A stretch of DNA of 64,000 nt from Paenibacillus sp. sptzw28 (GCF_019550795.1 NZ_CP080545.1:4932001-4996000), one strand, 5' to 3'; shown: positions 25,064 through 35,133, numbered from the stretch's first letter. Numbers and translations: made by a program. The notes: generated by a model from the letters alone, not told the origin.

Positions 25064-26878
25064 CTATGTCCCCATCTTCCGCGGGATATGAAACGTAACC
25101 TTGGTCCGGACGCCATGCTCGCTCTCCACCTGCAAGCCATAATCCGGGCCGTATACGTATTTCATCCGCTGATGAATATTTTTTAGTCCGATTCTTTCCT
25201 TATCGCCGCCGGTATGCCCATTCTGCATGTCGAGCTCCTCCTTAAGGATGCGCAGCTGATCCGGAGCGATTCCAAGGCCGTTATCTTCAACCTCCACCAC
25301 AATCCTGTCATCCCGTACAAATGCGCGTATCCATATCATCCCTTCTTTACCTTTACCCTGTATGCCATGGATAATCGCATTTTCCACGATCGGCTGCAAT
25401 ATCAGCTTCGTGACGCCAACCATGTTCACTTCTTCCTCAACGTCGATGGAATATTCCAGAAAATCTTTAAACCGCACCTTTTGAATTTCCAGGTAGTTGA
25501 TTACATTCTGCACTTCTTTAAAGAACGGGACCATTTTCTGGCTCATATTAATGCCGTAGCGCAGCATATCCCCCAGCTGCTTGGACATTTGGGTTATTTC
25601 CTTGATCCCGTAGACGGCGGCTATACTGCTGATTGTCTGCAGCGTATTATTGATAAAGTGAGGGTTGATTTGTGACTGCAGATACTTGTATTCGGCTTCT
25701 TTACGTTCAAGTGTTTCTTCATATTTCTCGACAATTAACTTCTTGATCGTAGCGGTCATTGAGTTGAAGTTTTGGACCAGCTGCCCTACCTCGTCGTTCG
25801 CCGGCACTTCCAGTTGGATGTCGAAGTCGCCTCGCTTAACCGTCGTCATGCCTTTATTCAGCTTCCGAATCGGCGTAGTGACGACTTTGGAGAAATAGTA
25901 CGCCAGCAGAATTGCCAGCAGAAGTCCTCCGAATGCGATTAAAGCGTTGATGACAAGCAGCCGGTTTCCTTCCATTGCGATTAATTTGTATGGAGTCAGC
26001 GTAAGCAGCTTCCAACCTGTCAGCTGAGAAGTATGGAAGGTGACCAGGTAGCGGCTGCCGAATAGATCGGCGGTAAATTGCCCGGTATCCTGCAACGTTA
26101 TTTTCGACCGGTACCGCTCATCGATCGCCCGCTCTTCGCCGGCAAAACTCCGGTAAATAATTGTCCCATCGCGATCCGTAAACAGAACCAGGGAAGACGG
26201 GTCCAGGTTCGCTCTGTTAATGATCGTATTCAGTGTATCGGCTGCAAAATCCATCAGGATAACGCCTTCCTTCTCCCCGGCGTAATTGGTCAGCTGCCTG
26301 GAAAAGGAAATGACTGGACCGGACCGGTCCAGCTGAAAAGGGAGATGGGGCGGCGTAATGACGGTCTTGCCCTGGGACGCTTCAGTGGCTTTGAACCACG
26401 CTTCCCCGGTCGGATCATAGTCGAGTTTCAGCGAACCGTCGCGATAGTAAGAGAATGTCTTGGTCTTCGATAGGTAGATATATATGCTGCTCAGATCATG
26501 TCTAAGATAAATAAATTGCTGGAAAAACTTCTGCATCTTCAGTTGGTTGTTGTACATCTCGAGCAAGCTGCCGTCCGTGTTGCTTGACAGCGCGGAGAGC
26601 ACGTCCTGATCGGCAAAGGTCAATTGTATCAGGCTGTCCACTTGAACGATATTATCCTGTATGCTGAGATTAATGTTCTTGACCAAGCCGATCGATTTCT
26701 CGCTTATTTTCTCTTCCAACAGACGCTGGGAATACAAATAGGAAGCCGCACTCGATAGTGCGAGTACGAGGAACAGAATTGCCAGCGTGCCGTAAAAGAT
26801 TTTGTAGAACAGGTTGAGCTTATTGGCTGCTCTACGCATCCGTTCGAACATAACCCACCACACCATCCCCGGGCTCAT
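25064..26878 (-). CDS. YesM-type sensor histidine kinase
   Basis: Up to 604 aa; ATG 26851 (MFERMRR) is an alternative start, since neither site has a convincing ribosome sequence. One helix near 25-47, an extracellular Cache-like domain of about 230 residues, a second helix (ALIAFGGLLLAILLAYYF), HAMP, then a His_kinase domain with QSQINPHFINNTLQTISS carrying the phosphorylated His and an ATPase domain with VENAIIHG and DNGLGIAP. The residue after HF is Ile-Asn-Asn rather than the common Leu-Tyr-Asn. Senses carbohydrate, possibly through the lyase product, and phosphorylates the regulator encoded next. Confidence 0.92.
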   Translation of the reverse strand: MSPGMVWWVMFERMRRAANKLNLFYKIFYGTLAILFLVLALSSAASYLYSQRLLEEKISEKSIGLVKNINLSIQDNIVQVDSLIQLTFADQDVLSALSSNTDGSLLEMYNNQLKMQKFFQQFIYLRHDLSSIYIYLSKTKTFSYYRDGSLKLDYDPTGEAWFKATEASQGKTVITPPHLPFQLDRSGPVISFSRQLTNYAGEKEGVILMDFAADTLNTIINRANLDPSSLVLFTDRDGTIIYRSFAGEERAIDERYRSKITLQDTGQFTADLFGSRYLVTFHTSQLTGWKLLTLTPYKLIAMEGNRLLVINALIAFGGLLLAILLAYYFSKVVTTPIRKLNKGMTTVKRGDFDIQLEVPANDEVGQLVQNFNSMTATIKKLIVEKYEETLERKEAEYKYLQSQINPHFINNTLQTISSIAAVYGIKEITQMSKQLGDMLRYGINMSQKMVPFFKEVQNVINYLEIQKVRFKDFLEYSIDVEEEVNMVGVTKLILQPIVENAIIHGIQGKGKEGMIWIRAFVRDDRIVVEVEDNGLGIAPDQLRILKEELDMQNGHTGGDKERIGLKNIHQRMKYVYGPDYGLQVESEHGVRTKVTFHIPRKMGT

Positions 26879-26934
26879 CCTGCCGACTTATAAGTGAAGC
26901 GGAGGAGCGGGAGCCGCTCCTCGCCTTATACGCC

Positions 26935-29745
26935 CTAATAGACCTCAACCTCCGCAAACTGCATCCGATAATACTGGTGGTCGTAAGGATTCGGCGACAG
27001 GTTCGTTCCTGAAATCCTCACATACCGCACTTGCATCGGAGAAAAGGAGAAGCTTTGTACCTCATTGCCCGGCAGCGGATATCCGGTTTGCGTTACAACG
27101 GCATTCCATACACTTCCATTATCCGATACCATGATCATGAAGTCCACTGGAAACCCCTGCCCGGTTGTAATCCCATCGTTGCGCGGATACAAATCGACTT
27201 TGGAGACAGGCATCACGCTTCCCAGGTCGACCTGGAACCACTCGGAATGATTGGTTGTAAGGCTGTTATTGCTGGTCCAGCCTTTCTTCCCGTCAACCGA
27301 GCTCCGCCCGCCGTCGACAGCATGGAGAATATTCCAGTCCTTGTTGCTGAAAGTGCTGCTTGCCGTTACCGCCTTCTGAAGCGCGAGATTAGCCGGTACG
27401 GGTTCGTTCAAGCTGAACGTCGCCTTCAGTCCTGCACCGCGGGTACCGCTCACATTCACCGTCATTTTTATAGTCGGACTTAACTGCGTCACCGTAATTC
27501 GGCTATCCGCGGCTGCGAGTCCTGCTGCACTTTTATTAATTTCGATATTTATCGTTCCCGTATTCAATTGTGTCGGATCCGATACGCTTACTTCCAGCAC
27601 ACCAGCCGTCACAGCTGTCATGACGGACGCCTTCTTGTCGCTTGTGATGTCACCGGCCGTTTTGACCATGTCTTTCCAGAAGTTTACGCCGGTTACTCCG
27701 ATCGTATTCTCGCGCACCGCCTGTGCGTCGGCGGAGTTTTCCAGGATGGTAAACTCAGGTGCGCTTGCATAATCGCTTGTTTCCGCAGCGCTTCGATTCG
27801 GAAGAAGGACATAGGCGTAAGTTGCACCGCTGGGATTAACCCCATGATCGAACCACAAATTCAAATAGTTCCGGGTTATTGGAGTCGTCGAACCTCCGAT
27901 ATTGATGCCCTTCCAAGAGCCTGTTCTCGCTTCGCGCAGTCCCTTTACCGAGGCTCCTTCCGGGAAATAATAGCCGATATCCGAGCCGGGTACAGTTCCG
28001 GCAAGATGCGCCCAGTTCACGTCAGTCATCGTTTCCGACCAGCCGGTCGATGCCGGTTTCGCGGTGCCGTTCACCGTGAGTGCGTTATTGCCCGGTCCAT
28101 TCAGTTTCCGGTTCTCGATTACCGTTTCAATCTTTCTCGAATCCGAACTCGTGATTCCCGCACCCAGTGCGATGATCTCATCGTCAAACATGAACCATGA
28201 CTTCTTCGCAGTCAGCGAGCTCCCCCACGCATCCAGATCCATACCGGAAATTCCGTATGTTCCAAGAATGGAGGTTCCTCCTGCCCAACTGCTCGGGCTG
28301 ATGTATTGCTTTCCGGAGCCGTCCGCCCTTGTTTGGGTATCAACTGTCGTACCCGGCATCCTGTAGGGGTTGATCGTCGGCCAGAAACCGTCGCTAAATT
28401 GGGACAAGTCCGAATTATACAAGTAAGTCATTCCGTCCGCAGTATACCAGGCTTTATAATTCTCGTTATTAATGGATTCGTAGTTGGCTATGCGTTTAGA
28501 AGACATGCTTATGCCAAATCCATACCCGGGCTGAAGCTGAACCGCGCGGTCCATACTGGAATATTGAACTTGCTTGACTAGTTCGCCTCGGGATGGAATA
28601 GAAGCGTCATTTATGATGTTTTTTGCAAGCACGATCATGTTTATAGGTGCTGTTGCATAAAAGTTTTCATAGGTATTCGTTTGAATCCAGTATTTCACCA
28701 TGCTCTTGTATCTGGCTGCATCGGATGGAGAAGCAACCTGCGAAAGGAGAGTGACGGAGCGGATGACACTTTGCCCCACGTAGTGATCGCTGTTCATCCG
28801 GGACATATCGCGTCCCCGGACCATATCCATCATAGCCCCTCTGTAAACCAAAGGCTCGAACGAATTATATATCCAACCGAACACATTCTGTTTATCCGGG
28901 TCCGTTATGGCCCAAGTCGATTGATCAAGAACGTACATCATTCTGGAAATATCTGAAAGCAGCTCTTTCCCATAACCGCCTGTATAAGGGTAAACGGTAT
29001 GCTGTATGAATGATCCGTCCGGATAAAAGCCGTCTCCTGCCGTCACCACATCAAATACCGGACTTAGACCGTCGCGGCCGGCTGCGATTTTGGCGCTATT
29101 CTTGCCGACTATGCCGCGAACGGCGATAATCATGCTTTCCCACACCCGGTTTGCTCCCGTTTGTGTGATAGTGGACTGGAATTTATCTATTGCGCTCGTA
29201 TAATTCGTGATCTGAGTTGGACTTAATTGTTCGTAAAACATTACCATGATATCGTTTAAGGCAAGCGGAGCTCCGATTTCCCAATCCCACCAGTTCCCTG
29301 ATACGGTTTTGCTCGTATTGTAACGATTCGTATACATCCAATCCAAAGCCCCGGCAATATCCGCCTGCAAAGCTGCATCGTCGTGCAGCTGCGAACCGAA
29401 GGTGGAGTAGGCAAGGACCATCGATCTCAACCGGTTATAGGATCCCGTAATATGGCTCGAATCGCTGGTGCTTGCGAGATCGCTCCACAAATAGGTCCGC
29501 CCCGCAGCCTTATTCATGCTATTCCAATAGGTCTGAGCTTCAGTCGTAATGGAAGCAATCCGTGCCACGATATCCGGGTCGTTAACCGAATAATCTTTCC
29601 CTCCGCCCAAAAGTGTCTTCCACCGTCCGCGGAGCACATCGTACTCGTCAGCGGCATGTGCAGCGGAAGCCGAATAGAACTGGATTAGAAAAATGAGCAG
29701 AGCGGCTACCATAAAGACCTTTCCTAACTGACTTATTAAAGTCAT
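26935..29745 (-). CDS. Secreted family 8 polysaccharide lyase with F5/8 type C domain
   Basis: ATG 29745 follows GGGGGAGATTAAGG and gives 936 aa with a signal peptide (cleavage near AHA-A at 31). The alpha/alpha toroid of PL8 fills about 35-380 and the beta-sandwich domains about 390-770. Catalytic residues are in place: N199 in TGANR, H249 and Y258 in IQHTVYPYTGGYG, R312 and R316 in RGRDMSR. The last 140 residues are an F5/8 C (CBM32-like) carbohydrate-binding domain (NLALQKAVTASSTFSNKDWN). PL8 enzymes cleave hyaluronan, chondroitin or xanthan side chains by beta-elimination; the substrate here is not decided by sequence. Its place between the binding protein and the sensor pair marks a saccharide uptake locus. 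Confidence 0.9.
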   Translation of the reverse strand: MTLISQLGKVFMVAALLIFLIQFYSASAAHAADEYDVLRGRWKTLLGGGKDYSVNDPDIVARIASITTEAQTYWNSMNKAAGRTYLWSDLASTSDSSHITGSYNRLRSMVLAYSTFGSQLHDDAALQADIAGALDWMYTNRYNTSKTVSGNWWDWEIGAPLALNDIMVMFYEQLSPTQITNYTSAIDKFQSTITQTGANRVWESMIIAVRGIVGKNSAKIAAGRDGLSPVFDVVTAGDGFYPDGSFIQHTVYPYTGGYGKELLSDISRMMYVLDQSTWAITDPDKQNVFGWIYNSFEPLVYRGAMMDMVRGRDMSRMNSDHYVGQSVIRSVTLLSQVASPSDAARYKSMVKYWIQTNTYENFYATAPINMIVLAKNIINDASIPSRGELVKQVQYSSMDRAVQLQPGYGFGISMSSKRIANYESINNENYKAWYTADGMTYLYNSDLSQFSDGFWPTINPYRMPGTTVDTQTRADGSGKQYISPSSWAGGTSILGTYGISGMDLDAWGSSLTAKKSWFMFDDEIIALGAGITSSDSRKIETVIENRKLNGPGNNALTVNGTAKPASTGWSETMTDVNWAHLAGTVPGSDIGYYFPEGASVKGLREARTGSWKGINIGGSTTPITRNYLNLWFDHGVNPSGATYAYVLLPNRSAAETSDYASAPEFTILENSADAQAVRENTIGVTGVNFWKDMVKTAGDITSDKKASVMTAVTAGVLEVSVSDPTQLNTGTINIEINKSAAGLAAADSRITVTQLSPTIKMTVNVSGTRGAGLKATFSLNEPVPANLALQKAVTASSTFSNKDWNILHAVDGGRSSVDGKKGWTSNNSLTTNHSEWFQVDLGSVMPVSKVDLYPRNDGITTGQGFPVDFMIMVSDNGSVWNAVVTQTGYPLPGNEVQSFSFSPMQVRYVRISGTNLSPNPYDHQYYRMQFAEVEVY

Positions 29746-29859
29746 CCTTAATCTCCCCCATGATGGATTGGTAACGCTTACATATGAGATTGGATGTGAG
29801 GACCGGCTTAGCTTAAGCCGGTCCAATCGAGTTGTGTCTTCTCGTACACAAGCATTGGT

Positions 29860-31206
29860 TTATTTTGCTTTAGCCAGTTCTTTCTGCACCTGCTTATCGG
29901 CGTCTTGCGCTAATTTTTCGGCGGTCGTCCCTCCGGCAAGCATGTTTTGCCAGCCTTTCTCAAGAAGTGTCGCCATCGCTGCGCTTTGGTATTTTCCATG
30001 GAAATGATTCGTTACATACCCGGCTGAACTAAGCGCTTGATTGACCTCCGTCAGGAATGGATCCTCCACCTTCACCGTTTTATTCGTCGTGATCCCCTTC
30101 ATGTTCTCAATGAAGGCAGTCTGGTTTTCGGTTCCGAGATAATATTCCAACACCTTTTTCGCCGATTCGATATTTTTACCCTTGGCGTTTACGAACAATC
30201 CGCCGGACAATGTCGTAGGAATCGTAATAGGCTCGCCTTCTTTGTTAAGTGGCAGCGGGAAAAATCCGATTTCTGCTTGAGGATTCGAATCCTGTACTGA
30301 CTTCAGCTGCCACGTACCGTTAATGAGCATTGCCGCTTTGCCCGTGCCGACCATTGCGCTTGCTACATTAATGTCGGTTCCGAGGAAGTTATCCTGGAAA
30401 TAGCCTTTCTTTGTCCAGTCGACTTGAAGACCAAACGCTTGAATCATGGCCGGCTGTTCATATTTCACTTTGCCTTCGCTAAGTTCCTTTACGACCTCAT
30501 GATCGGGTGTCTGGAGCGACTGCGCGATGGCGATAAACGGGATGATTTGGGCGGTCCAGCTGTCTTTGAACCCGCCTGCGATCGGGACAATGTTCGCCGC
30601 TTTAATCTTCTCGACCGCTTTGGTGAACTCATCAATATTGGTTGGTACCGAGATGCCAAGATCATTGAAAATCTTCTTGTTGTACATAACGCCGAGCACA
30701 TTGGTGGAGATGGTCACGGCGTATAACTTCCCGTCGACCTTATTCGCATCTTTTGCCGAATCGATATATTGATCAAGTACGCTTAGTCCGGATATGTCCG
30801 CGAATTCTCCTTGTTTAACAAGCTGGGCACCGTATGAAGCTGTTGCGCTGTGCGCCATGATCAAATCCGGCGCATCACCCGAGGCAATTTTCGCTTTAAT
30901 CGCGCTTTCGTACTGATCCGTCGGATAGTTTTCCAGCTGGATCGTAATACCCAGTTTTTCTTTCACATTTTTAATAAATGCATCAGTCGCATCTTTCGTG
31001 TCCGAATAGTTCCATGTCGCGTATCGCAGCGCGATGTTTTCGTCCGGCTTCTCGGCGGACTTTTCCGGCGTGGTTTCACTGCTTGTTCCCTCGTTTGAAG
31101 CCGGGCCGGCTGCGTTTTCCTTGCTACCAGTAGTGCCGCTGCCGCATCCCAAAAGCAGAACGGACATCGCTGCGATGATCGCTAACACGCTGTAAAGTTT
31201 CTTCAT
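29860..31206 (-). CDS. Extracellular sugar-binding lipoprotein, family 1
   Basis: A 448-aa lipoprotein with signal peptide and lipobox LLLGC (Cys at 21), then a Ser/Thr/Glu-rich linker and a family 1 solute-binding fold: ASGDAPDLIMAHS, VDGKLYAVTISTNVLGVMYNKKIFNDLGI, GKAAMLINGTWQL. It captures oligosaccharides for the MalF/MalG pair downstream. GGGAGGGTCAC lies before the ATG. It is the first gene of the locus, with a weak -35 / good -10 promoter at 31258-31286, as expected for a gene needing the YesN-type activator. Confidence 0.92.
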   Translation of the reverse strand: MKKLYSVLAIIAAMSVLLLGCGSGTTGSKENAAGPASNEGTSSETTPEKSAEKPDENIALRYATWNYSDTKDATDAFIKNVKEKLGITIQLENYPTDQYESAIKAKIASGDAPDLIMAHSATASYGAQLVKQGEFADISGLSVLDQYIDSAKDANKVDGKLYAVTISTNVLGVMYNKKIFNDLGISVPTNIDEFTKAVEKIKAANIVPIAGGFKDSWTAQIIPFIAIAQSLQTPDHEVVKELSEGKVKYEQPAMIQAFGLQVDWTKKGYFQDNFLGTDINVASAMVGTGKAAMLINGTWQLKSVQDSNPQAEIGFFPLPLNKEGEPITIPTTLSGGLFVNAKGKNIESAKKVLEYYLGTENQTAFIENMKGITTNKTVKVEDPFLTEVNQALSSAGYVTNHFHGKYQSAAMATLLEKGWQNMLAGGTTAEKLAQDADKQVQKELAKAK

Positions 31207-31257
31207 ATTGTGACCCTCCCATGATTTTAATGCGCTTACTTTGTCTGCTACACTTTC

Positions 31258-31286
31258 ATTGTATAGAAGCCGCTGTAACTAATTGA
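31258..31286 (-). promoter_or_regulatory. Candidate promoter of the solute-binding protein gene
   Basis: Minus-strand TACAAT (31258-31263) and a weak TCAATT (31281-31286) stand 17 bases apart. An A-tract with AAGTAAAAAAAAGGG (31288-31302) abuts the -35 side and is a plausible activator site. Confidence 0.5.
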
Positions 31287-31428
31287 TCCCTTTTTTTTAC
31301 TTTCGATGGTGAATTATTTTGACTTTTTGCCTGGGTCGTTCGGTCCTTTCCTTCTAATTATACCCAATCTTAAATGGTTCTTTAGACTTGTCCGCACTTC
31401 GGAAAATGCATTGTCGGAGAAAAAGAAC

Positions 31429-31462
31429 TATGATACAATTTGTATCATATTCATGATATCAT
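31429..31462. promoter_or_regulatory. Palindromic operator-like site, copy 1
   Basis: Perfect palindrome with 10-bp arms, TATGATACAA (31429-31438) and TTGTATCATA (31440-31449), one central base, followed by a second palindrome ATGATATCAT at 31453-31462. Related sites lie at 41025-41043 and 42616-42636 in exopolysaccharide gene promoters. Confidence 0.6.
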
Positions 31463-31665
31463 TCGCAGTTCAAGAATATCACTCTTAGTTTAATGTGTAT
31501 TCGTTGCCTGGCGTGTTTGAGCAGAATGCCTGTCTCACATGTCTGCGTTCTCTGGCATATACTCGAGAAGACTGCACTAAAACTAAACAAAACATGGCCG
31601 CTAATCCGGTCCTATACCGGCACTTCATAACCAAAGGCTTTAGGAAATGGAAAGGTGATTAAGAA

Positions 31666-32246
31666 ATGGTTAAAGCCGAGATCAAGCAATTCGCAAAGGA
31701 CGCAAAGGCTGCATTATTCAATTTTCCGGTAAATGTATTGGCATCTTCGATCATCACGCCTCGGCTTATCCGCTCGCTTATTTACAGATTGTGGGGCATC
31801 GGGGTTCATTCCAATTCGATTGCTCCGCGGTGTTTTATCGGCAGTAAGCATGTGAGCATCGGCCAGGGGAATTTGTAAACTGCAGCTGCTTCTTTGACGC
31901 TTATGCCCCAATTGAAATCGGGAATTACTGTTCAATCGGAATGGATGTCCTGTTCTGCACCTCCTCTCATGATCCGGGAACGAAGCATAAGAGAGCCGGT
32001 AAGAATAATGGAAAGCCCATTATAATAGGCGACGGCAGCTGGATTGGAGCAAGAAGCATTATTTTGCAGGGCGTAACGGTGGGAGAGGGCTGCATTATTG
32101 CCGCAGGGTCGCTTGTGAACAAGGACTGCGAGCCCAACGGGCTGTATGCAGGCATTCCGGCTAAACGGATAAAAGACCTTCCGGTTGAAGAAACCCGGGA
32201 AGCTCAGGCGTTCCCTAGCAAGGAGCTCCAACTGCTCGCCAGGTAG
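31666..32246 (+). pseudogene. Hexapeptide-repeat acyltransferase with a frameshift
   Basis: The first frame (31666-31878) encodes the N-terminus of a maltose/galactoside O-acetyltransferase-like protein and stops after VSIGQGNL. The sequence continues in another frame with NCSCFFDAYAPIEIGNYCSI, then SSHDPGTKHKRAGKNNGKPI and the left-handed helix repeats IIIGDGSWIGARSIILQGVTV, ending AGIPAKRI. One base appears to be missing near 31870-31877. Restored, it would be about 193 aa. Such enzymes acetylate sugars of surface or secreted polysaccharides using acetyl-CoA. AAAGGTG precedes the start. A real mutation and a sequencing error cannot be told apart here. Confidence 0.8.
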
Positions 32247-32317
32247 TTCCCGTTAGGCGGGCTTCAACAATAGAATTAGTAGGATTTGGGCATACTGACG
32301 GGGGGAGGTATGCTTGA

Positions 32318-33556
32318 ATGCGGGAATTATATTATGGCCGTTTATACTGGCCGGAATTGGTGAAGGAACACTTCTCCTACCCCCCGCTCGACTCGGATAA
32401 GCAAGTAACGGTCGCTATAATCGGCGGCGGCATATCGGGCGCGGTATGCGCCTATGTTCTGGCCAAGAGCGGCATTGATGCCTGCATACTTGAACGAGGC
32501 GAGGTGGCAGGAGGCAGTACGTCCGCAAATTCGGGACTTTTGCAATTTTCCAGCGATATAATGCTGGTTGATCTCATCCGGCAAATCGGCGAAAAGGACG
32601 CGGTAAGCTTTTATAAAGCCAGCAGGCAGGCGCTCGAACAGCTCGCTGCGATCGTGGCGGAACTTAAAACCGATGTCGGGTACACGACCCGAAGCAGCTT
32701 ATACTATGCCAGTGCCGAAGAGGACGAGCCGAAGCTGAGGAGTGAATACGAGAAGCTTAGAAGCTGCGGGTTTGAAGTCGAGTACTGGGGCCCTCGCACA
32801 ATCGGCGAGCGATATCCTTTTCATAAGCCGGGCGCAATCTGGACTTGCGGCGGCGATGCGGAAATTAATCCGCTCCAATTCGTATACGCGGTTGCAGAAG
32901 GCTCCTGCAGCATGGGACAAGCTATTTACGAGCGGACCGAGGTCGTGGCGCACGAGACGCTGGTGAACGGGGTCCATAGGTTGAAGACATCCTCGGGTGC
33001 AGCAGTCGATGCGGATCACGTCATTTATGCGATCGGCTATGAACCGGAGGAGCTTAAAGGGCGGCTCATCAAAGCTGACTTAAACCGGACTTACGCGATC
33101 GCGACCGGGCCTCAGCATGAGCTTGCCGCTTGGTACGGACGGAGCCTGATCTGGGAGACTTCGCGGCCTAATTTCTATATGCGCACCACGCCGGAGGGCC
33201 GCGTCATTGCCGGCGGCCTCGACGAAGAGGCTCCGAGGCCTTTGCAGGACGATGAAGCGATGCGCAAACGCTCTGACAAGCTGCTCGCACGAATACAAGA
33301 GCATTTCCCGGGATTTCAGGCTCCGGCCGAATTCGAATGGACCGGAATATTCGGGGAATCGAGGGACAATTTGCCGTTCATCGGCGAAGATCCGAACCGT
33401 CCCGGCGTCTACTACTGCCTTGGATACGGCGGTAACGGCACTACATACAGCTTGATGGCCTCCACGCTGCTCCATGACCTAATATGCGGATCTGACCATC
33501 CGATCGCTCAAATTGTCAGGCTGGACCGGCCATCACTGCAAAAGATACAGTCGTGA
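32318..33556 (+). CDS. FAD-dependent oxidoreductase of the glycine/D-amino acid oxidase family
   Basis: A 412-aa DAO-type flavoprotein. The dinucleotide motif GGGISGAVCAYVLAKSG lies at about 36-52, followed by the acidic residue in CILERGEVAGGSTSANSG, where the second Gly/Ser-rich strip is typical of this family. The C-terminal FAD motif reads ESRDNLPFIGEDPNRPGVYYCLGYGG. A substrate (secondary or N-methyl amino acid, or glycine) cannot be named. GGGGAGG lies nine bases before the ATG. It meets the cardiolipin synthase gene end to end on the opposite strand. Confidence 0.85.
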   Translation: MRELYYGRLYWPELVKEHFSYPPLDSDKQVTVAIIGGGISGAVCAYVLAKSGIDACILERGEVAGGSTSANSGLLQFSSDIMLVDLIRQIGEKDAVSFYKASRQALEQLAAIVAELKTDVGYTTRSSLYYASAEEDEPKLRSEYEKLRSCGFEVEYWGPRTIGERYPFHKPGAIWTCGGDAEINPLQFVYAVAEGSCSMGQAIYERTEVVAHETLVNGVHRLKTSSGAAVDADHVIYAIGYEPEELKGRLIKADLNRTYAIATGPQHELAAWYGRSLIWETSRPNFYMRTTPEGRVIAGGLDEEAPRPLQDDEAMRKRSDKLLARIQEHFPGFQAPAEFEWTGIFGESRDNLPFIGEDPNRPGVYYCLGYGGNGTTYSLMASTLLHDLICGSDHPIAQIVRLDRPSLQKIQS

Positions 33557-33557
33557 A

Positions 33558-34985
33558 TTACAGCAGCGGAGATAGCATCCGCGCAATGGCCTCGCCGGCC
33601 TTCTGCCAGCGGGGCCGCCGCTTGAACCGGGAGAGGTTCAACTCTTCGCTGTCCTTCAAATCCTGCAGGAAATCATCGTCCAGCCGTTTAATCGCCTTGT
33701 CATCAAACAACAATGCGTTAAGCTCAAAATTGCTGAAGAAGCTGCGCATATCAAAATTGGCCGAGCCGACAAGGGCTAATAGATCGTCAACCAGGAGCAC
33801 CTTGGCGTGAATGAATCCTTTCTTATACCGGTAGACTCTTACCCCTGCATCGAGCAAATCCTCGACATAGGAGAGCGTTGCGGCCAATACGAGCCGTGAA
33901 TCCGCCACATACGGAATAATAAGGCGAACGTCCACCCCGCTCAGCGCTGCGATCCGAAGCCCCATGAGCACACTAGGATCGGGTATGAAATACGGGGTAG
34001 AAATATAAATTCGCGACTTGGCAACCGCTATCGCTGAGAATACACATTCAAGAATCGCATCAACGGTGCTGTTCGGACCGCTTGAGACGATCTGTACCTG
34101 CTCTGTTCCGAGGCAGCCGTGCTTCGGCAAATACTGCTCTCCGCTGAGCCTCTCCTTCGCGGTATACCACCAATCCCGCATGAACACATCCTGCAGGAAA
34201 TAAACGGCATCCCCTGTAATTTGGATATGGGTATCGCGCCAGTATCCGAGTTTCGGGTTGCCGCCCAAATATTCGTCTCCGATATTGATCCCGCCGATGA
34301 AACCGGTAAGCCCGTCCACGATGACGATTTTTCGATGGTTGCGGTAATTGATCCTCTTGTCGAAGAAGGCTAGGCGCGGCGTCAGAAAGCACTCGGTCTG
34401 AATGCCCGCCTTCTCTATTTCCGATAAAAAACGGCCGTCCAGCTCTAGGCTGCCGACCCCGTCGTAAATAATCCGAACCTCGATTCCCTCTTCCGCTTTC
34501 CGAATGAGAGCGTCCTTGAACCGTCCTCCTATGTTATCGCTGCGGATTGTATAATAATCAAGGTGAATGTGGTGCTTCGCCTTCTCTATCGCTTCCAATA
34601 TTGCTTCGTATGTATCGTGGCCGTTCGTCAAAACCCTCGTTTTGTTACAGCCTGTTATCGGCGATAACGTCATGCTTTGCAGCAGGCGGAACAACCGTTC
34701 CTGGTGCACGAACTGTTTATTGCTCATATCGCCCGCACGGTGAACAAGCGTGCAGCGCATCAGCGCCTGCAGCCGCATTGCCTCCGCAATAACTCTGCTC
34801 TTGCGCACGGTGCGCCGCCGCTGGTATTCTTGCGCGAGAAAATAATACAGGACGAAACCGATAATCGGCAAAATAAACGAAATAAGAAGCCATGCAACCA
34901 TCTTGGAGGGCCTTCGGAATTCCAGGATGAGAATCGTCGCAATTTGGAAAATAAATATAAGGAGTGCAAGCACTGCCCAAACCAT
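33558..34985 (-). CDS. cls: Cardiolipin synthase
   Basis: ATG 34985 follows AAAGGGGAG; 475 aa, the usual size. Two N-terminal membrane helices (1-55), then two phospholipase D domains with motifs NHRKIVIVDG and IHAKVLLVDD, each with its His, Lys and Asp. It condenses two phosphatidylglycerol molecules to cardiolipin and glycerol in the membrane. No neighbour shares its pathway, and it is transcribed alone, convergent with the oxidoreductase gene. Confidence 0.93.
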   Translation of the reverse strand: MVWAVLALLIFIFQIATILILEFRRPSKMVAWLLISFILPIIGFVLYYFLAQEYQRRRTVRKSRVIAEAMRLQALMRCTLVHRAGDMSNKQFVHQERLFRLLQSMTLSPITGCNKTRVLTNGHDTYEAILEAIEKAKHHIHLDYYTIRSDNIGGRFKDALIRKAEEGIEVRIIYDGVGSLELDGRFLSEIEKAGIQTECFLTPRLAFFDKRINYRNHRKIVIVDGLTGFIGGINIGDEYLGGNPKLGYWRDTHIQITGDAVYFLQDVFMRDWWYTAKERLSGEQYLPKHGCLGTEQVQIVSSGPNSTVDAILECVFSAIAVAKSRIYISTPYFIPDPSVLMGLRIAALSGVDVRLIIPYVADSRLVLAATLSYVEDLLDAGVRVYRYKKGFIHAKVLLVDDLLALVGSANFDMRSFFSNFELNALLFDDKAIKRLDDDFLQDLKDSEELNLSRFKRRPRWQKAGEAIARMLSPLL

Positions 34986-35133
34986 ATCATTCTCCCCTTT
35001 GCTCATCTAAATGTCTATAGCTTTGACCGGCTCTCCTAGCTGTATACGCTGTTTTGTTGGTATGTTTTAAACCTTCCAAGAATAAATAGCTATAAGAACG
35101 TTCTAAACTCATTGCCGGCCGGAAGGAGAACGA

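Larger units (their letters stand above)
31207..31665. other. Long divergent intergenic region
   Basis: 459 bases between the sugar-binding protein (minus) and the broken acetyltransferase (plus). It holds the binding-protein promoter, an A-tract, and the palindrome at 31429-31462. No gene is seen in it. Confidence 0.7.
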
